Notes under the pieces: generated by a model | What the model was told of the DNA's origin: nothing | The model's database searches: none | What the model saw: only the letters and a program-made list of their open reading frames with translations | Shown here: piece by piece, positions 36,263-44,662 of the stretch | Numbering within the stretch: position 1 is the stretch's first letter | Layout of the letters: each line of letters opens with the position of its first letter | Program-made: the position numbers and the translations under genes | From: Methylocystis echinoides | Lineage (GTDB): Bacteria; Pseudomonadota; Alphaproteobacteria; Rhizobiales; Beijerinckiaceae | Length of the DNA stretch: 64,000 nt | Direction: 5' to 3' | NCBI RefSeq assembly: GCF_040687965.1 | Contig: NZ_CP156084.1 | Span: forward strand, 2,976,501 to 3,040,500

Positions 36263-36785
36263 GCGGGGTCCGGGTGTCGTCACGCCCCGCGCCCCTCACC
36301 CCAACCCTCTCCCCGCTTGCGGGGAGAGGGAGAAGGCCGGCCAGAACCTTCTCCACTTCGGGTGAGCAGAACCCTCTCCCCGCTCGCGGGGAGAGGGCAG
36401 GGTGAGGGGCCGGGAGGCTGAGCCGCGACGTTAGACGGATGTCCGGCCTCTTAGCTGCCCCGCGGTCCGCGTCAGGGATGTCGCGGGGTCCGGGTGTCGT
36501 CACGCCCCGCGCCCCTCACCCCAACCCTCTCCCCGCTTGCGGGGAGAGGGAGAAGCCGGCCAGGACCTTTTTCACTTTGCGGGAGCAGAACCCTCTCCCC
36601 GCTCGCGGGGAGAGGGCAGGGTGAGGGGCCGGGAGGCTGAGCCGCGACGTTAGACGGATGTCCGGCCTCTTCGCGGTCCCGCGGCCCGCGTCAGGCATGT
36701 CGCGGGGTCCGCGTGTCGTCACGCCCCGCGCCCCTCACCCCAACCCTCTCCCCGCTTGCGGGGAGAGGGAGAAGGGGGCCAGGAC
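36263..36785. repeat. Tandem array of a 220-bp unit containing paired 26-bp hairpins
   Basis: Two full units (36263-36482 and 36483-36701) and a partial third (36702-36785) are nearly identical. Each full unit holds two perfect 12-bp-stem hairpins built from CCCTCTCCCCGC and its complement: 36305-36330, 36372-36397, 36525-36550, 36591-36616 and, in the third unit, 36744-36769. A 20-bp conserved stretch starting GACGTTAGACGG closes each unit, slightly off the true phase. There are no spacers, so it is not a CRISPR array. The sequence is REP/BIME-like. It sits between convergent gene ends, where such elements usually lie. Confidence 0.9.
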
Positions 36786-36890
36786 CACCTCCTGCTTCAG
36801 GCGACAGGGAGCGGTAGCCATCTTCCCGGAGTGGAGGAGAGTCGAGTCCCGGGATTTCGTCGCCCGACCGTTTCGGCCGCCAAAAAGAAA

Positions 36891-36908
36891 CGGCGCCCGT
36901 GGGCGCCG
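36891..36908 (-). terminator. Intrinsic terminator of glnK-amtB
   Basis: CGGCGCCC/GGGCGCCG forms a strong stem, followed on the minus strand by TTTCTTTTT. It begins 33 bp past the amtB stop. Confidence 0.8.
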
Positions 36909-36941
36909 CTTCCGGTCTCGGTCCGGGAGAAGACCAGTTCC

Positions 36942-38414
36942 TCAGTAGTTGTAAGCGCGCTCGCCGTGGTCCGCGATGTCGAGGCCTTCGCGCTCCTGTT
37001 CGGGGGCCGGGCGCAGACCGACGATGATATCCACGACCTTGTAGAGGATCGCGGAACCGATCCCGGAGAAGAGCAGGGTCGCGACGACCGCGGTGGCCTG
37101 CGCCTTCATCTGGGCCGCCATGTCATATGTGCCCACGAAGCTCTCGAGGTTCGTATAGTCGGTGATGCCGACGCCGCCGAAGGCGGGGTTGACGAGCAGG
37201 CCGGTCGCCAGCGCGCCGGTGATGCCGCCAATGCAGTGCACGCCAAACACGTCGAGCGCGTCGTCATAGCCGAGCTTGTGCTTAACGAACTCGACGAAGA
37301 ACAGGCAGATCGGCGAAACCGCGAGGCCGAGGATGATCGAGCCCATCGGGCCGGCGTAGCCCGAGGCGGGCGTGACGGCGACGAGGCCGGCGACCGCGCC
37401 GGTGATCAGGCCGAGCAGCGAGGGCTTGCCCTTGACCAGCCACTCCGTGAGCATCCAGGAGAGGCCCGCCGCGGCGGTGGCGACCATGGTGTTGACGAAG
37501 GCGAGGCCAGTCACGCCATTGGCTTCGAGGTTGGAGCCGGCGTTGAAGCCGAACCAGCCGACCCACAGCAGCGAGGCGCCGACCATCGACAGCGTCAGCG
37601 AGTGAGGCGCCAGGATTTCCCTACCGTAGCCGATGCGCTTGCCGACCATGATGGCGCCGACGAGGCCCGCGATGCCCGCATTGATGTGGACGACCGTGCC
37701 GCCCGCGAAGTCCAGCGCGCCCTTGCCGGCGAGCCAGCCGACGTTGCCGGCGATCTCGTCGATCTTCGCCTGCGCGGCGGCCTTGGCGGTCTCATCGCCC
37801 GCGGCGGCGAGCTGCGTCGCCGCGTCGACGAGCGCGTTGGGATCGGCCACGCCCCACACCCAATGGGCGATCGGGAAGTAAATGAAGGTGACCCAGAGCG
37901 CCACGAAGAGCAGAACCGCCGAGAATTTGATCCGCTCGGCGAAGGCGCCGACGATCAGCGCCGGCGTGATCATCGCGAAGGTCATCTGGAAGGCGAAATA
38001 GACATATTCCGGAATGACCTTGCCGGGCGTGAACGTCGGCGAGTTGCTGGAGGCGGTGACGCCCTTCAGGAACAGCTTGTTGAAGCCGCCGATGTAATGG
38101 TTCAGTCCGCCGCCGTCGCCGAAGGCGAGCGAATAGCCGTAGATCGACCAGATGATGCCGACGAGGCAGACGATGGCGAAGGTCTGCGTCAGGATCGACA
38201 GCATGTTCTTCGTGCGCACCAGGCCGCCGTAGAACAGCGCCAGACCGGGAACGGACATCATCAGCACGAGCAGGGTCGACGTCAGCATCCAGGCGACGTC
38301 GCCCGGGTGCGGCGTGGGATCGTTGCCGGCGAAAGCCGGCCCCGCCAGCGCGATCAGCGCCGCTCCCGCGAGGATCGAAGCCGCAGACGCGCTTCGAGGC
38401 ATGAGAAGTTTCAT
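36942..38414 (-). CDS. amtB: Ammonium transporter
   Basis: AmtB is a trimeric inner-membrane ammonium channel. The 490-residue precursor has a signal peptide (ILAGAALIALAGPAFA) and 11 hydrophobic segments. The twin pore histidines are in FPIAHWVWG and VFGVHCIGG. A periplasmic insertion of about 35 residues rich in Ala (ALVDAATQLAAAGDETAK) lies after the first histidine. The C-terminal tail contains ERAYNY, the region that contacts GlnK. It lies 34 bp downstream of glnK, the standard co-transcribed pair. In this organism ammonium is both a nitrogen source and a competing substrate of methane monooxygenase. Confidence 0.95.
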   Translation of the reverse strand: MKLLMPRSASAASILAGAALIALAGPAFAGNDPTPHPGDVAWMLTSTLLVLMMSVPGLALFYGGLVRTKNMLSILTQTFAIVCLVGIIWSIYGYSLAFGDGGGLNHYIGGFNKLFLKGVTASSNSPTFTPGKVIPEYVYFAFQMTFAMITPALIVGAFAERIKFSAVLLFVALWVTFIYFPIAHWVWGVADPNALVDAATQLAAAGDETAKAAAQAKIDEIAGNVGWLAGKGALDFAGGTVVHINAGIAGLVGAIMVGKRIGYGREILAPHSLTLSMVGASLLWVGWFGFNAGSNLEANGVTGLAFVNTMVATAAAGLSWMLTEWLVKGKPSLLGLITGAVAGLVAVTPASGYAGPMGSIILGLAVSPICLFFVEFVKHKLGYDDALDVFGVHCIGGITGALATGLLVNPAFGGVGITDYTNLESFVGTYDMAAQMKAQATAVVATLLFSGIGSAILYKVVDIIVGLRPAPEQEREGLDIADHGERAYNY

Positions 38415-38448
38415 GTGGAGGCTCCAGAATGGACGGGGAGGGGGCGGA

Positions 38449-38880
<432 letters not shown>

Positions 38881-38902
38881 TCACGTGCTCGCGCCCTTCG
38901 CC

Positions 38903-38918
38903 TTCAAATGCCATGCCA
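38903..38918 (-). promoter_or_regulatory. Candidate sigma-54 promoter for glnK-amtB
   Basis: On the minus strand TGGCATG-GCAT-TTGAA matches the -24 element of the sigma-54 consensus, with correct spacing to a -12 element in which GC has become GA. It is 115 bp upstream of glnK. A 17-bp palindrome (GAGCACGTCACGTGCTC, 38874-38890) lies downstream in the leader. Control by nitrogen limitation through NtrC would be expected. Confidence 0.35.
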
Positions 38919-39003
38919 CCCGTCTTCCCCGCTGGAAAACCAACGGATTTGCGGTCATTGAGCGTCGAGAGGGGGAACTCGACACGGGCCTCCCGGCCCG
39001 GGC

Positions 39004-39096
39004 GTGAGCGTCGAAATCATCAGGCGAGTCATTGCCCTCGCCACTGTGCTTGCTTTGGAAATAGGCGGGGCCTGGCTGTTTACTTTTTGCGCCTAG
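39004..39096 (+). CDS. Possible 30-residue one-helix peptide (weak candidate)
   Basis: A GTG frame (VSVEIIRRVIALATVLALE...) is almost wholly a hydrophobic helix. No good ribosome-binding site precedes it, and it lies on the strand opposite to its neighbours. It is the only coding-like feature in the 324-bp gap between tesB and glnK. Confidence 0.22.
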   Translation: MSVEIIRRVIALATVLALEIGGAWLFTFCA

Positions 39097-39111
39097 GATT
39101 TAAGCAGGCGC

Positions 39112-39975
39112 CTAAAGTTTAGTGCGCAGGCGAATGAGGCCTTCCTGGGCCACAGAGGCGAGCAAGCGCCCGTCGCGCGCATAGATCTTCCCGAAGGTTA
39201 GGCCGCGAGCATGAGCGGCGGCCGGACTTTCCTGCACATACAGCAGCCAGCCGTCGACGCGCGGGGCCTCGTGAATCCAGAGCGCGTGATCCAGGCTCGC
39301 GACCTGAATCAAGGGATCGAAAATATTGCGGCCGTGGACGGCGAGCGCCGTATTGAGCAGCGTCATGTCTGAAAGAAAGGCAAGCAGCGCCGCGTGAACC
39401 GGCTCGTCCTCGGGCAACGGGCCCCGCACCCGGAACCAGATCAACTGCCCGGCGCGGCTGGCCGACAGCAGCGTTTCCGGCGCGACGACGCGCATGTCGA
39501 GCGCGCTCGCCCGTTGCATCCAGGGCTCGGAGGGCGTCGGCAGAAAGGCGCGAAAGCGCTCCACCAGCTCGTTGATCGGCTCGAGACTTTCAGGCGTGGG
39601 CGCCTGCGGCATCTCAGCGGCGTGGGCGAGACCCGGCTCGCGCAGTTGAAAGGAGGCTTCGAGCGAGAAGATCGTACGTCCGCGCTGCGCGGCCACGCAG
39701 CGCCGCGTGGTAAAGCTGCGTCCGTCGCGGATGCGCTCGACGGTATAATCTATCGGAATTTGGGGATCGCCGGCGAGCACGAAATAGGCGTGCAGCGAAT
39801 GCGCCGGACGGTCGGCGGGCACGGTCCGCGTCGCGGCGACAAGCGCCTGCGCCACAACCTGTCCGCCGTAAAGGTGATGGCCCGCCGAGGCCGGACTATG
39901 GCCTCGAAAGCGGTCCGCGCCGAGAGTTTCGAGGTCCAAAAGCGCGAGAAGCTCGCGCGCAGGCGCGTCACCCAT
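39112..39975 (-). CDS. tesB: Acyl-CoA thioesterase II
   Basis: TesB hydrolyses acyl-CoA to free acid and CoA. The 287-residue product is the normal length and has two hotdog domains. HLYGGQVVAQALVAA, the TTRRCVAAQRGRTIF block and SLDHALWIHE, with the catalytic aspartate, are present. The ATG at 39975 (MGDAPARELL) is chosen over one nine codons upstream because GGA lies at good distance. It may balance CoA pools together with the propionyl-CoA pathway. Confidence 0.92.
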   Translation of the reverse strand: MGDAPARELLALLDLETLGADRFRGHSPASAGHHLYGGQVVAQALVAATRTVPADRPAHSLHAYFVLAGDPQIPIDYTVERIRDGRSFTTRRCVAAQRGRTIFSLEASFQLREPGLAHAAEMPQAPTPESLEPINELVERFRAFLPTPSEPWMQRASALDMRVVAPETLLSASRAGQLIWFRVRGPLPEDEPVHAALLAFLSDMTLLNTALAVHGRNIFDPLIQVASLDHALWIHEAPRVDGWLLYVQESPAAAHARGLTFGKIYARDGRLLASVAQEGLIRLRTKL

Positions 39976-40076
39976 GCCGATCCGCCTTTCTCCGAGCCGC
40001 AAGCGCCCGCTCGGAGCACGCTTTCCGGTTTGACGCCTTTCCTTACGCGGCTCTGATCCTGCTCGGTCGCAAAGCT

Positions 40077-40304
40077 CTAGTCAATCTGGCGCGCCTCTTC
40101 GGGCAGCATGATTGGGATGCCGTCGCGGATCGGGTAGGCGAGCCGGGCGGAGCGCGAAATCAGCTCCTGCCGATTGCGGTCATAATCCAGCGACGTCTTT
40201 GTCAACGGGCAGACGAGAATCTCCAGCAGCCGCGGGTCGACTTTCGTCCCCTCGGGGGCTTTGTTCTCCGCGGCCTCGTCGCCGGCCGGGATGCTATAGT
40301 TCAT
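40077..40304 (-). CDS. Trm112/YcaR (UPF0434) family protein
   Basis: The 75-residue protein has the Trm112-like core [21 protein letters not shown] and [17 protein letters not shown]. In other organisms such proteins act as small partners of methyltransferases or other enzymes; only one of the usual zinc cysteines is present here. It follows the LON-domain gene on the same strand, a pairing common in Rhizobiales. Confidence 0.88.
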   Translation of the reverse strand: MNYSIPAGDEAAENKAPEGTKVDPRLLEILVCPLTKTSLDYDRNRQELISRSARLAYPIRDGIPIMLPEEARQID

Positions 40305-40325
40305 CGTAGAGTCCTTTTGTTGTGG

Positions 40326-40991
40326 TCAATGCCATTGTTGCCCTTCGCCTTCGCGTTGCGCCAGATCGAGCTTGGCGAGGGCGACGAGGGTTTCCGCACG
40401 GGTCTTCAAATCGATAGCCTCGACCAGCGCCTGCTTTTCATTGGCGCCGAACGGAGACATCATCGCCAGCGCATTGACCAATGTTTCCGTGGGCGCGGCG
40501 TCGATGCTGGCCCAATCGATCTCGAGTTTCGAAGATTCGGCGAAGCTGCGCAACATGGCCACCATGCTTTCGCGATCTACGGCGTTTTCGCCGGCGCCGG
40601 GCAATAAGTCCGGCTGAAAACCCTCGTAATTGACTTTGAAGCGCCGATAGGGCGTGTGCTCGGTGACTTCTTCGCCGATGCGGAAGCGCGCAACGCCCGT
40701 GAGCGTGATGAGATACCGCCCGTCGCCCGTCTCCGCGAAGCGGGTGATGCGGCCGGCGCAGCCGATCTGGAAGAGCTGCGGCGGCGTGGCGCCATTGCCG
40801 CTCTGGAGCGGTTGGATCATGCCAATGAGCCGCTCATCCGAGATGGCGGCGTCGATCATCGCGACGTAACGCGGCTCGAAAACGTTGAGCGGGAGTTCGC
40901 CGCGCGGCAGGAGCACCGCTCCCGCGAGCGGAAAGACCGGAAGGATTTCCGGCAACTCCCTGATGTCCGTGTAGGGGCAATTCAGGCTCAT
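40326..40991 (-). CDS. LON substrate-binding-domain protein
   Basis: The 221-residue protein is similar to the N-terminal domain of Lon protease (LPVFPLAGAVLLPRGELPLNVFEPRYVAMI) but has no ATPase or protease domain. Stand-alone LON-domain proteins are thought to bind substrates or partners for protein quality control. The start ATG at 40991 precedes MSLNCPYTDIRELPE. It is flanked by a thioredoxin-TPR gene and the Trm112-like gene, a conserved alphaproteobacterial trio. Confidence 0.88.
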   Translation of the reverse strand: MSLNCPYTDIRELPEILPVFPLAGAVLLPRGELPLNVFEPRYVAMIDAAISDERLIGMIQPLQSGNGATPPQLFQIGCAGRITRFAETGDGRYLITLTGVARFRIGEEVTEHTPYRRFKVNYEGFQPDLLPGAGENAVDRESMVAMLRSFAESSKLEIDWASIDAAPTETLVNALAMMSPFGANEKQALVEAIDLKTRAETLVALAKLDLAQREGEGQQWH

Positions 40992-41017
40992 GTGGGCAGG
41001 CGTAACGCCGCTCCCTC

Positions 41018-41911
41018 TCAAGCGAAGAGCATCGTGGAGAGGCGACGCCGCGCTGCAATCGCGGCCTTGTCCATCGGTCCCCACGCCTCGAAAAACTGGA
41101 CGAGCTGCTTTCTCGCCCCGTCATCGTTCCAACTACGGTCCCGCCGGATGATTTCAAGAAGCGCATTGGCCGCTTCATCGCGCCGGTCCTTGGCGTTGAG
41201 CGCGAGCGCAAGATCGAAATAGGCCTGCAAGTCATTGGGATCAAAAGCGATCCGCGTCTTCAGGTCCTCGATTTCGCCGAGATCCTGCGCGGCCGCGGCG
41301 TTTTCGATCGCCGCCAGGGCGGCCGCGACGTCGGTGTCTTTACGGGCCGATTCGGGCAGGCGATCGAGCAGCGCGCGCGCCGGGTCGAGCTGCCCGGCGC
41401 CGACATAAAGGCGCGCCAGCATCGCCACGGCCTTGGGGTTGAGCGGCTCCTCATTCGCGAGTTGCGACAAAAGCTCGTGCGCAGCGGCGACGTCGCCGGC
41501 CTCGATCAGCGCCTGCGCCGCCTCGAGCGCGTCCGTCGCGTCCTCGATCGGTCCGACGATGCGCTCCAGAAAGCCTTTGATCTGGCTCTCCGGCAAGGCG
41601 CCGACGAAGCCGTCGACGGGCCGCCCGCGCTGAAAGGCGACCACGGCCGGGATCGACTTGATGCCGAGCTGGCCGGCGATCTCCGGCTCGTTGTCGATGT
41701 TCATCTTGACGAGCAGGGCCTTGCCGCCCGTCGCAGCGACGACCCGTTCGAGCACGGGCGCGAGCTGTTTGCAGGGGCCGCACCAGGGAGCCCAGAAATC
41801 AACCAGCACGACAGCGCGCATGGAGGGTTCGAGCACATCCGCGCGAAAACGCTCCACCGTCGTCTCGACGACTTTCGTCGAACCGACCGCCGTATTCGCC
41901 AAATCGACCAT
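41018..41911 (-). CDS. Thioredoxin-TPR protein (CnoX/YbbN-like)
   Basis: The 297-residue protein has an N-terminal thioredoxin domain with the redox site WCGPC and a C-terminal helical region of TPR-like repeats (AHELLSQLANEEPLNPKAVAMLARLYVGAG). Proteins of this design (CnoX) act as chaperedoxins that protect substrates from oxidation and pass them to GroEL. The active site here is complete, so reductase activity is possible too. It lies 20 bp downstream of trmB on the same strand. Confidence 0.9.
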   Translation of the reverse strand: MVDLANTAVGSTKVVETTVERFRADVLEPSMRAVVLVDFWAPWCGPCKQLAPVLERVVAATGGKALLVKMNIDNEPEIAGQLGIKSIPAVVAFQRGRPVDGFVGALPESQIKGFLERIVGPIEDATDALEAAQALIEAGDVAAAHELLSQLANEEPLNPKAVAMLARLYVGAGQLDPARALLDRLPESARKDTDVAAALAAIENAAAAQDLGEIEDLKTRIAFDPNDLQAYFDLALALNAKDRRDEAANALLEIIRRDRSWNDDGARKQLVQFFEAWGPMDKAAIAARRRLSTMLFA

Positions 41912-41931
41912 CCTGCCGCTCCCTTGCCTGA

Positions 41932-42612
41932 TCAGTCGGCCTTTCTGATGAATGTCAGATAGACCGGGCGGCGACCCGCCGCCATCGCTTTGGCCTCATA
42001 TTTGGTTTGCGTCCAGCCCTCCCAAGGCGTGCGCCAATCTTCGGCCGATTGCGCGCGCCAGCGGAATGCGTCGCAAGCGCGCAGCCGCGCCAGCGTCCAG
42101 GCGGCGTAGTCGTCGATGTCGGTTGCAAAGCGCAGTTCGCCGCCCGGCCGCAAGACCCGCGCCAGCCGCGCCAAATTCTCTTCCGAGACGAAACGTCGCT
42201 TGCGATGGCGCCGCTTGGGCCAGGGATCGGGGTAGAAAAGGTAGACCTTCGAGAGACACGCGTCCGGCAGGCGGTCCAGCGCCTCGGCGGCGTCGCCCTG
42301 GTAGAGCCGGATATTGTCGACCCCGCGCGCCGCGATGCGGGAGAGCAGCTTGGCCATGCCGTTGACGAAAGGCTCGCAGCCGAGAAAATCGACCTGCGGC
42401 TCGCGCGCCGCCGCCTCGATCAGATGCTCGCCGCCGCCGAAGCCGATTTCAAGTCGCGTTTCATGGTCCGGACGCAGCGGCAGGGGCTGCGACAGATCAA
42501 GCGCGAGCCTCGGCAGCAACGTCGCGATCAGATCGGTCTGATGCGGGCGCAGGGCCTTGCCCTTGGAGCGGCCATAGAGCCGGCGCCGCGGCGGATGAGC
42601 CTCTTCGGTCAT
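41932..42612 (-). CDS. trmB: tRNA (guanine-N7-)-methyltransferase
   Basis: TrmB methylates G46 in the variable loop of tRNAs using S-adenosylmethionine. The 226-residue product has EIGFGGGEHLIEAA for cofactor binding and the family motif LFYPDPWPKRRHRKRRF. It follows metK, which supplies the cofactor, as in many alphaproteobacteria. Confidence 0.95.
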   Translation of the reverse strand: MTEEAHPPRRRLYGRSKGKALRPHQTDLIATLLPRLALDLSQPLPLRPDHETRLEIGFGGGEHLIEAAAREPQVDFLGCEPFVNGMAKLLSRIAARGVDNIRLYQGDAAEALDRLPDACLSKVYLFYPDPWPKRRHRKRRFVSEENLARLARVLRPGGELRFATDIDDYAAWTLARLRACDAFRWRAQSAEDWRTPWEGWTQTKYEAKAMAAGRRPVYLTFIRKAD

Positions 42613-42683
42613 GCTCAGTCGTCAATGAAAGCCAATGGCCGGGACGCGCCCGGCCATTGCGGTGTCAATGGCGCCAACTGGCG

Positions 42684-43874
42684 TCAGCGGAAATGCGACC
42701 GCAGCTGATCGACGAGGTCGGTCTTTTCCCAGGAGAACCCGCCGTCCGCTTCCGGCGCGCGGCCAAAATGGCCATAGGCGGAGGTGCGCGCATAGATCGG
42801 GCGGTTGAGCTGGAGATGTTCACGAAGGCCGCGCGGCGTGAGGCGCACCAGTTGCGGCAGGACCGCCTCGAGCTTGTCCTCCGGAACCTGTCCCGTGCCA
42901 TGCAGATCGACATAGATCGACAGCGGCTCGGCGACGCCGATGGCGTAGGCGAGCTGGAGCGTGCAGCGGTCGGCGAGGCCGGCGGCGACGACATTCTTGG
43001 CGAGATAGCGGGCGGCATAGGCGGCGGAACGGTCGACCTTGGTGGGGTCCTTGCCCGAGAAGGCGCCGCCGCCATGCGGCGCCGCGCCGCCATAGGTGTC
43101 GACGATGATCTTGCGGCCCGTAAGTCCGGTGTCGCCATCCGGGCCGCCGATGAAGAACTTGCCGGTCGGATTGACGTGCCAGACCGTGTTGCTGGTGATC
43201 CAGCCCTCCGGGAGCGCCCGGCGAATGTAGGGCTCGGCGATGCGGCGAATGTCGGCCGGGGTCAGGCTCTCGTCGACATGCTGATGTGACAGCACGATCT
43301 GCGTCGCCTCGACCGGCTTGCCGTTCTCATAGCGGACCGTGACCTGGCTCTTGGCGTCGGGACCCAGTCCCTTTTCCTCGCCGGAATGGCGCGCCTGGGC
43401 GAGCAGCTCCAGAATCTTGTGCGAATAATACAGCGGGGCCGGCATCAGGTCGGGCGTTTCGTTCGTCGCGTAGCCGAACATGATGCCCTGATCGCCGGCG
43501 CCCTCGTCCTTATTGCCGCTGGCGTCGACGCCCTGCGCGATGTCGACGGACTGCTCGTGCAGCAGCACCTCGATATTGGCGGTGTTCCAATGGAAGCCGC
43601 GCTGCTCGTAGCCGATGGCGCGAATCGCGTTGCGGGCGATCTGGATGATCCGGTCGAAGGAGATATGCGGCCCGCGGACTTCGCCGGCGATGACGACGCG
43701 GTTCGTGGTGGCGAGGGTCTCGGCGGCGACGCGGATGGCGTAGGGGTCGATCCCCGCCTTGGCGCCCTCACGGAAGAACTCGTCGACAATCTCGTCTGAA
43801 ATACGATCACAAACCTTATCAGGATGGCCTTCTGAAACTGACTCGCTGGTGAACAGATAATTTTTCCGGGTCAC
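42684..43874 (-). CDS. metK: S-adenosylmethionine synthetase
   Basis: MetK makes S-adenosylmethionine from methionine and ATP. The 396-residue enzyme has [12 protein letters not shown], the hexapeptide-like [12 protein letters not shown] and [16 protein letters not shown]. The GTG at 43874 is the preferred start: GGGAG lies seven bases before it and [13 protein letters not shown] matches the usual N-terminus. A longer ATG start at 43913 adds a poorly conserved leader. It sits between the PraR-like regulator and trmB, and its leader contains a strong hairpin. Confidence 0.96.
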   Translation of the reverse strand: MTRKNYLFTSESVSEGHPDKVCDRISDEIVDEFFREGAKAGIDPYAIRVAAETLATTNRVVIAGEVRGPHISFDRIIQIARNAIRAIGYEQRGFHWNTANIEVLLHEQSVDIAQGVDASGNKDEGAGDQGIMFGYATNETPDLMPAPLYYSHKILELLAQARHSGEEKGLGPDAKSQVTVRYENGKPVEATQIVLSHQHVDESLTPADIRRIAEPYIRRALPEGWITSNTVWHVNPTGKFFIGGPDGDTGLTGRKIIVDTYGGAAPHGGGAFSGKDPTKVDRSAAYAARYLAKNVVAAGLADRCTLQLAYAIGVAEPLSIYVDLHGTGQVPEDKLEAVLPQLVRLTPRGLREHLQLNRPIYARTSAYGHFGRAPEADGGFSWEKTDLVDQLRSHFR

Positions 43875-43927
43875 TTCGAATCTCCCAATGGCCGCCGGCG
43901 ACGAATTTCGCACGTTTTTGCGATGGT

Positions 43928-43951
43928 GCGGCTGGTTGATGTGCCAGCCGC
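43928..43951 (-). other. Hairpin in the metK leader
   Basis: GCGGCTGG-N8-CCAGCCGC is a perfect 8-bp stem about 54 bp upstream of the metK start. There is no T-run on the minus strand, so it is not a plain terminator. It could be part of a regulatory leader or an RNA-processing site. Confidence 0.4.
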
Positions 43952-44021
43952 CGTTCGTTCCGTCAAGCCAGAAGGGCGCAAAGCGTTCGTTATAGAGAAC
44001 TCCGTCGCTGAGGCGAAGTCG

Positions 44022-44441
44022 TTAGACTTCGCTCTCCTCCTGCTCCGAGAGCGTCGTCACCAGGTCGAGGATTCGCTTTCGGACTTTGGGATCCTTGATC
44101 CGGGCGAAGGCGCGGTTGAGATGCAGGCCCTCGGCCGTCGAGAGGAAATCGACGACATATTGCGACGACGACTCCTCGGCGAAGCCGACGCCGTCCACCG
44201 GCGTCAGGCTCGGCGCGCCCTCGAAGAAAAACGACGGCGGAACATTCAGGGTCTTGGAGATCTGCTGGAGCCGGCTGGCGCCGATGCGGTTCAGGCCTTT
44301 CTCGTATTTCTGGACCTGCTGAAAGGTGAGGCCCAGGGCCTCGCCAAGCTTCTCCTGACTCATTTTCATCAGGATGCGTTGCATGCGTACACGGCTGCCC
44401 ACGTGACGGTCGATCGGATCTGGCGTCTTCTTCACGTTCAA
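44022..44441 (-). CDS. XRE-family regulator, PraR/PhrR-like
   Basis: The protein (about 139 residues) has a Cro/CI helix-turn-helix (VGSRVRMQRILMKMSQEKLGEALGLTFQQVQKYEKGLNRIG) followed by a short helical tail. The block PIDRHVGSRVR...TFQQVQKYEKG...FFFEGAP is that of alphaproteobacterial PraR/PhrR regulators. A TTG at 44441 is favoured as the start because AGGAGG lies five bases before it; GTG at 44456 or 44435 are alternatives. It lies between lnt and metK, the usual place for this gene. Confidence 0.88.
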   Translation of the reverse strand: MNVKKTPDPIDRHVGSRVRMQRILMKMSQEKLGEALGLTFQQVQKYEKGLNRIGASRLQQISKTLNVPPSFFFEGAPSLTPVDGVGFAEESSSQYVVDFLSTAEGLHLNRAFARIKDPKVRKRILDLVTTLSEQEESEV

Positions 44442-44546
44442 CCACCCTCCTGCCACGTTTTAGCCTAACATGGTTCAAATGCAAACAGAATTAATCGTTT
44501 ACTGGCCAAAACCGCAAAAAGTTCTTATTCCTCCAGTAGAAACGAA

Positions 44547-44573
44547 ACATAGCGGCGGCCGGACCGCTTATGT
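44547..44573 (-). terminator. Hairpin after lnt
   Basis: ACATAGCGG and CCGCTTATGT form a stem with one bulge, about 90 bp past the lnt stop. On the minus strand it is followed by TTTCGTTTC, and on the plus strand by TTTTT, so it may act in both directions. Confidence 0.4.
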
Positions 44574-44662
44574 TTTTGGCGTTCATCCAGGATTAGCCAG
44601 TCTCGTTATTTTGAAACCGCTGAACGGCTGCGCTTCTTAAACTCAAGGTAGCTAAAAACATT

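Noticed and set aside
36263..36785. CRISPR array
   Set aside because: The repeat unit is about 220 bp, copies adjoin directly with no variable spacers, and no cas gene is near.
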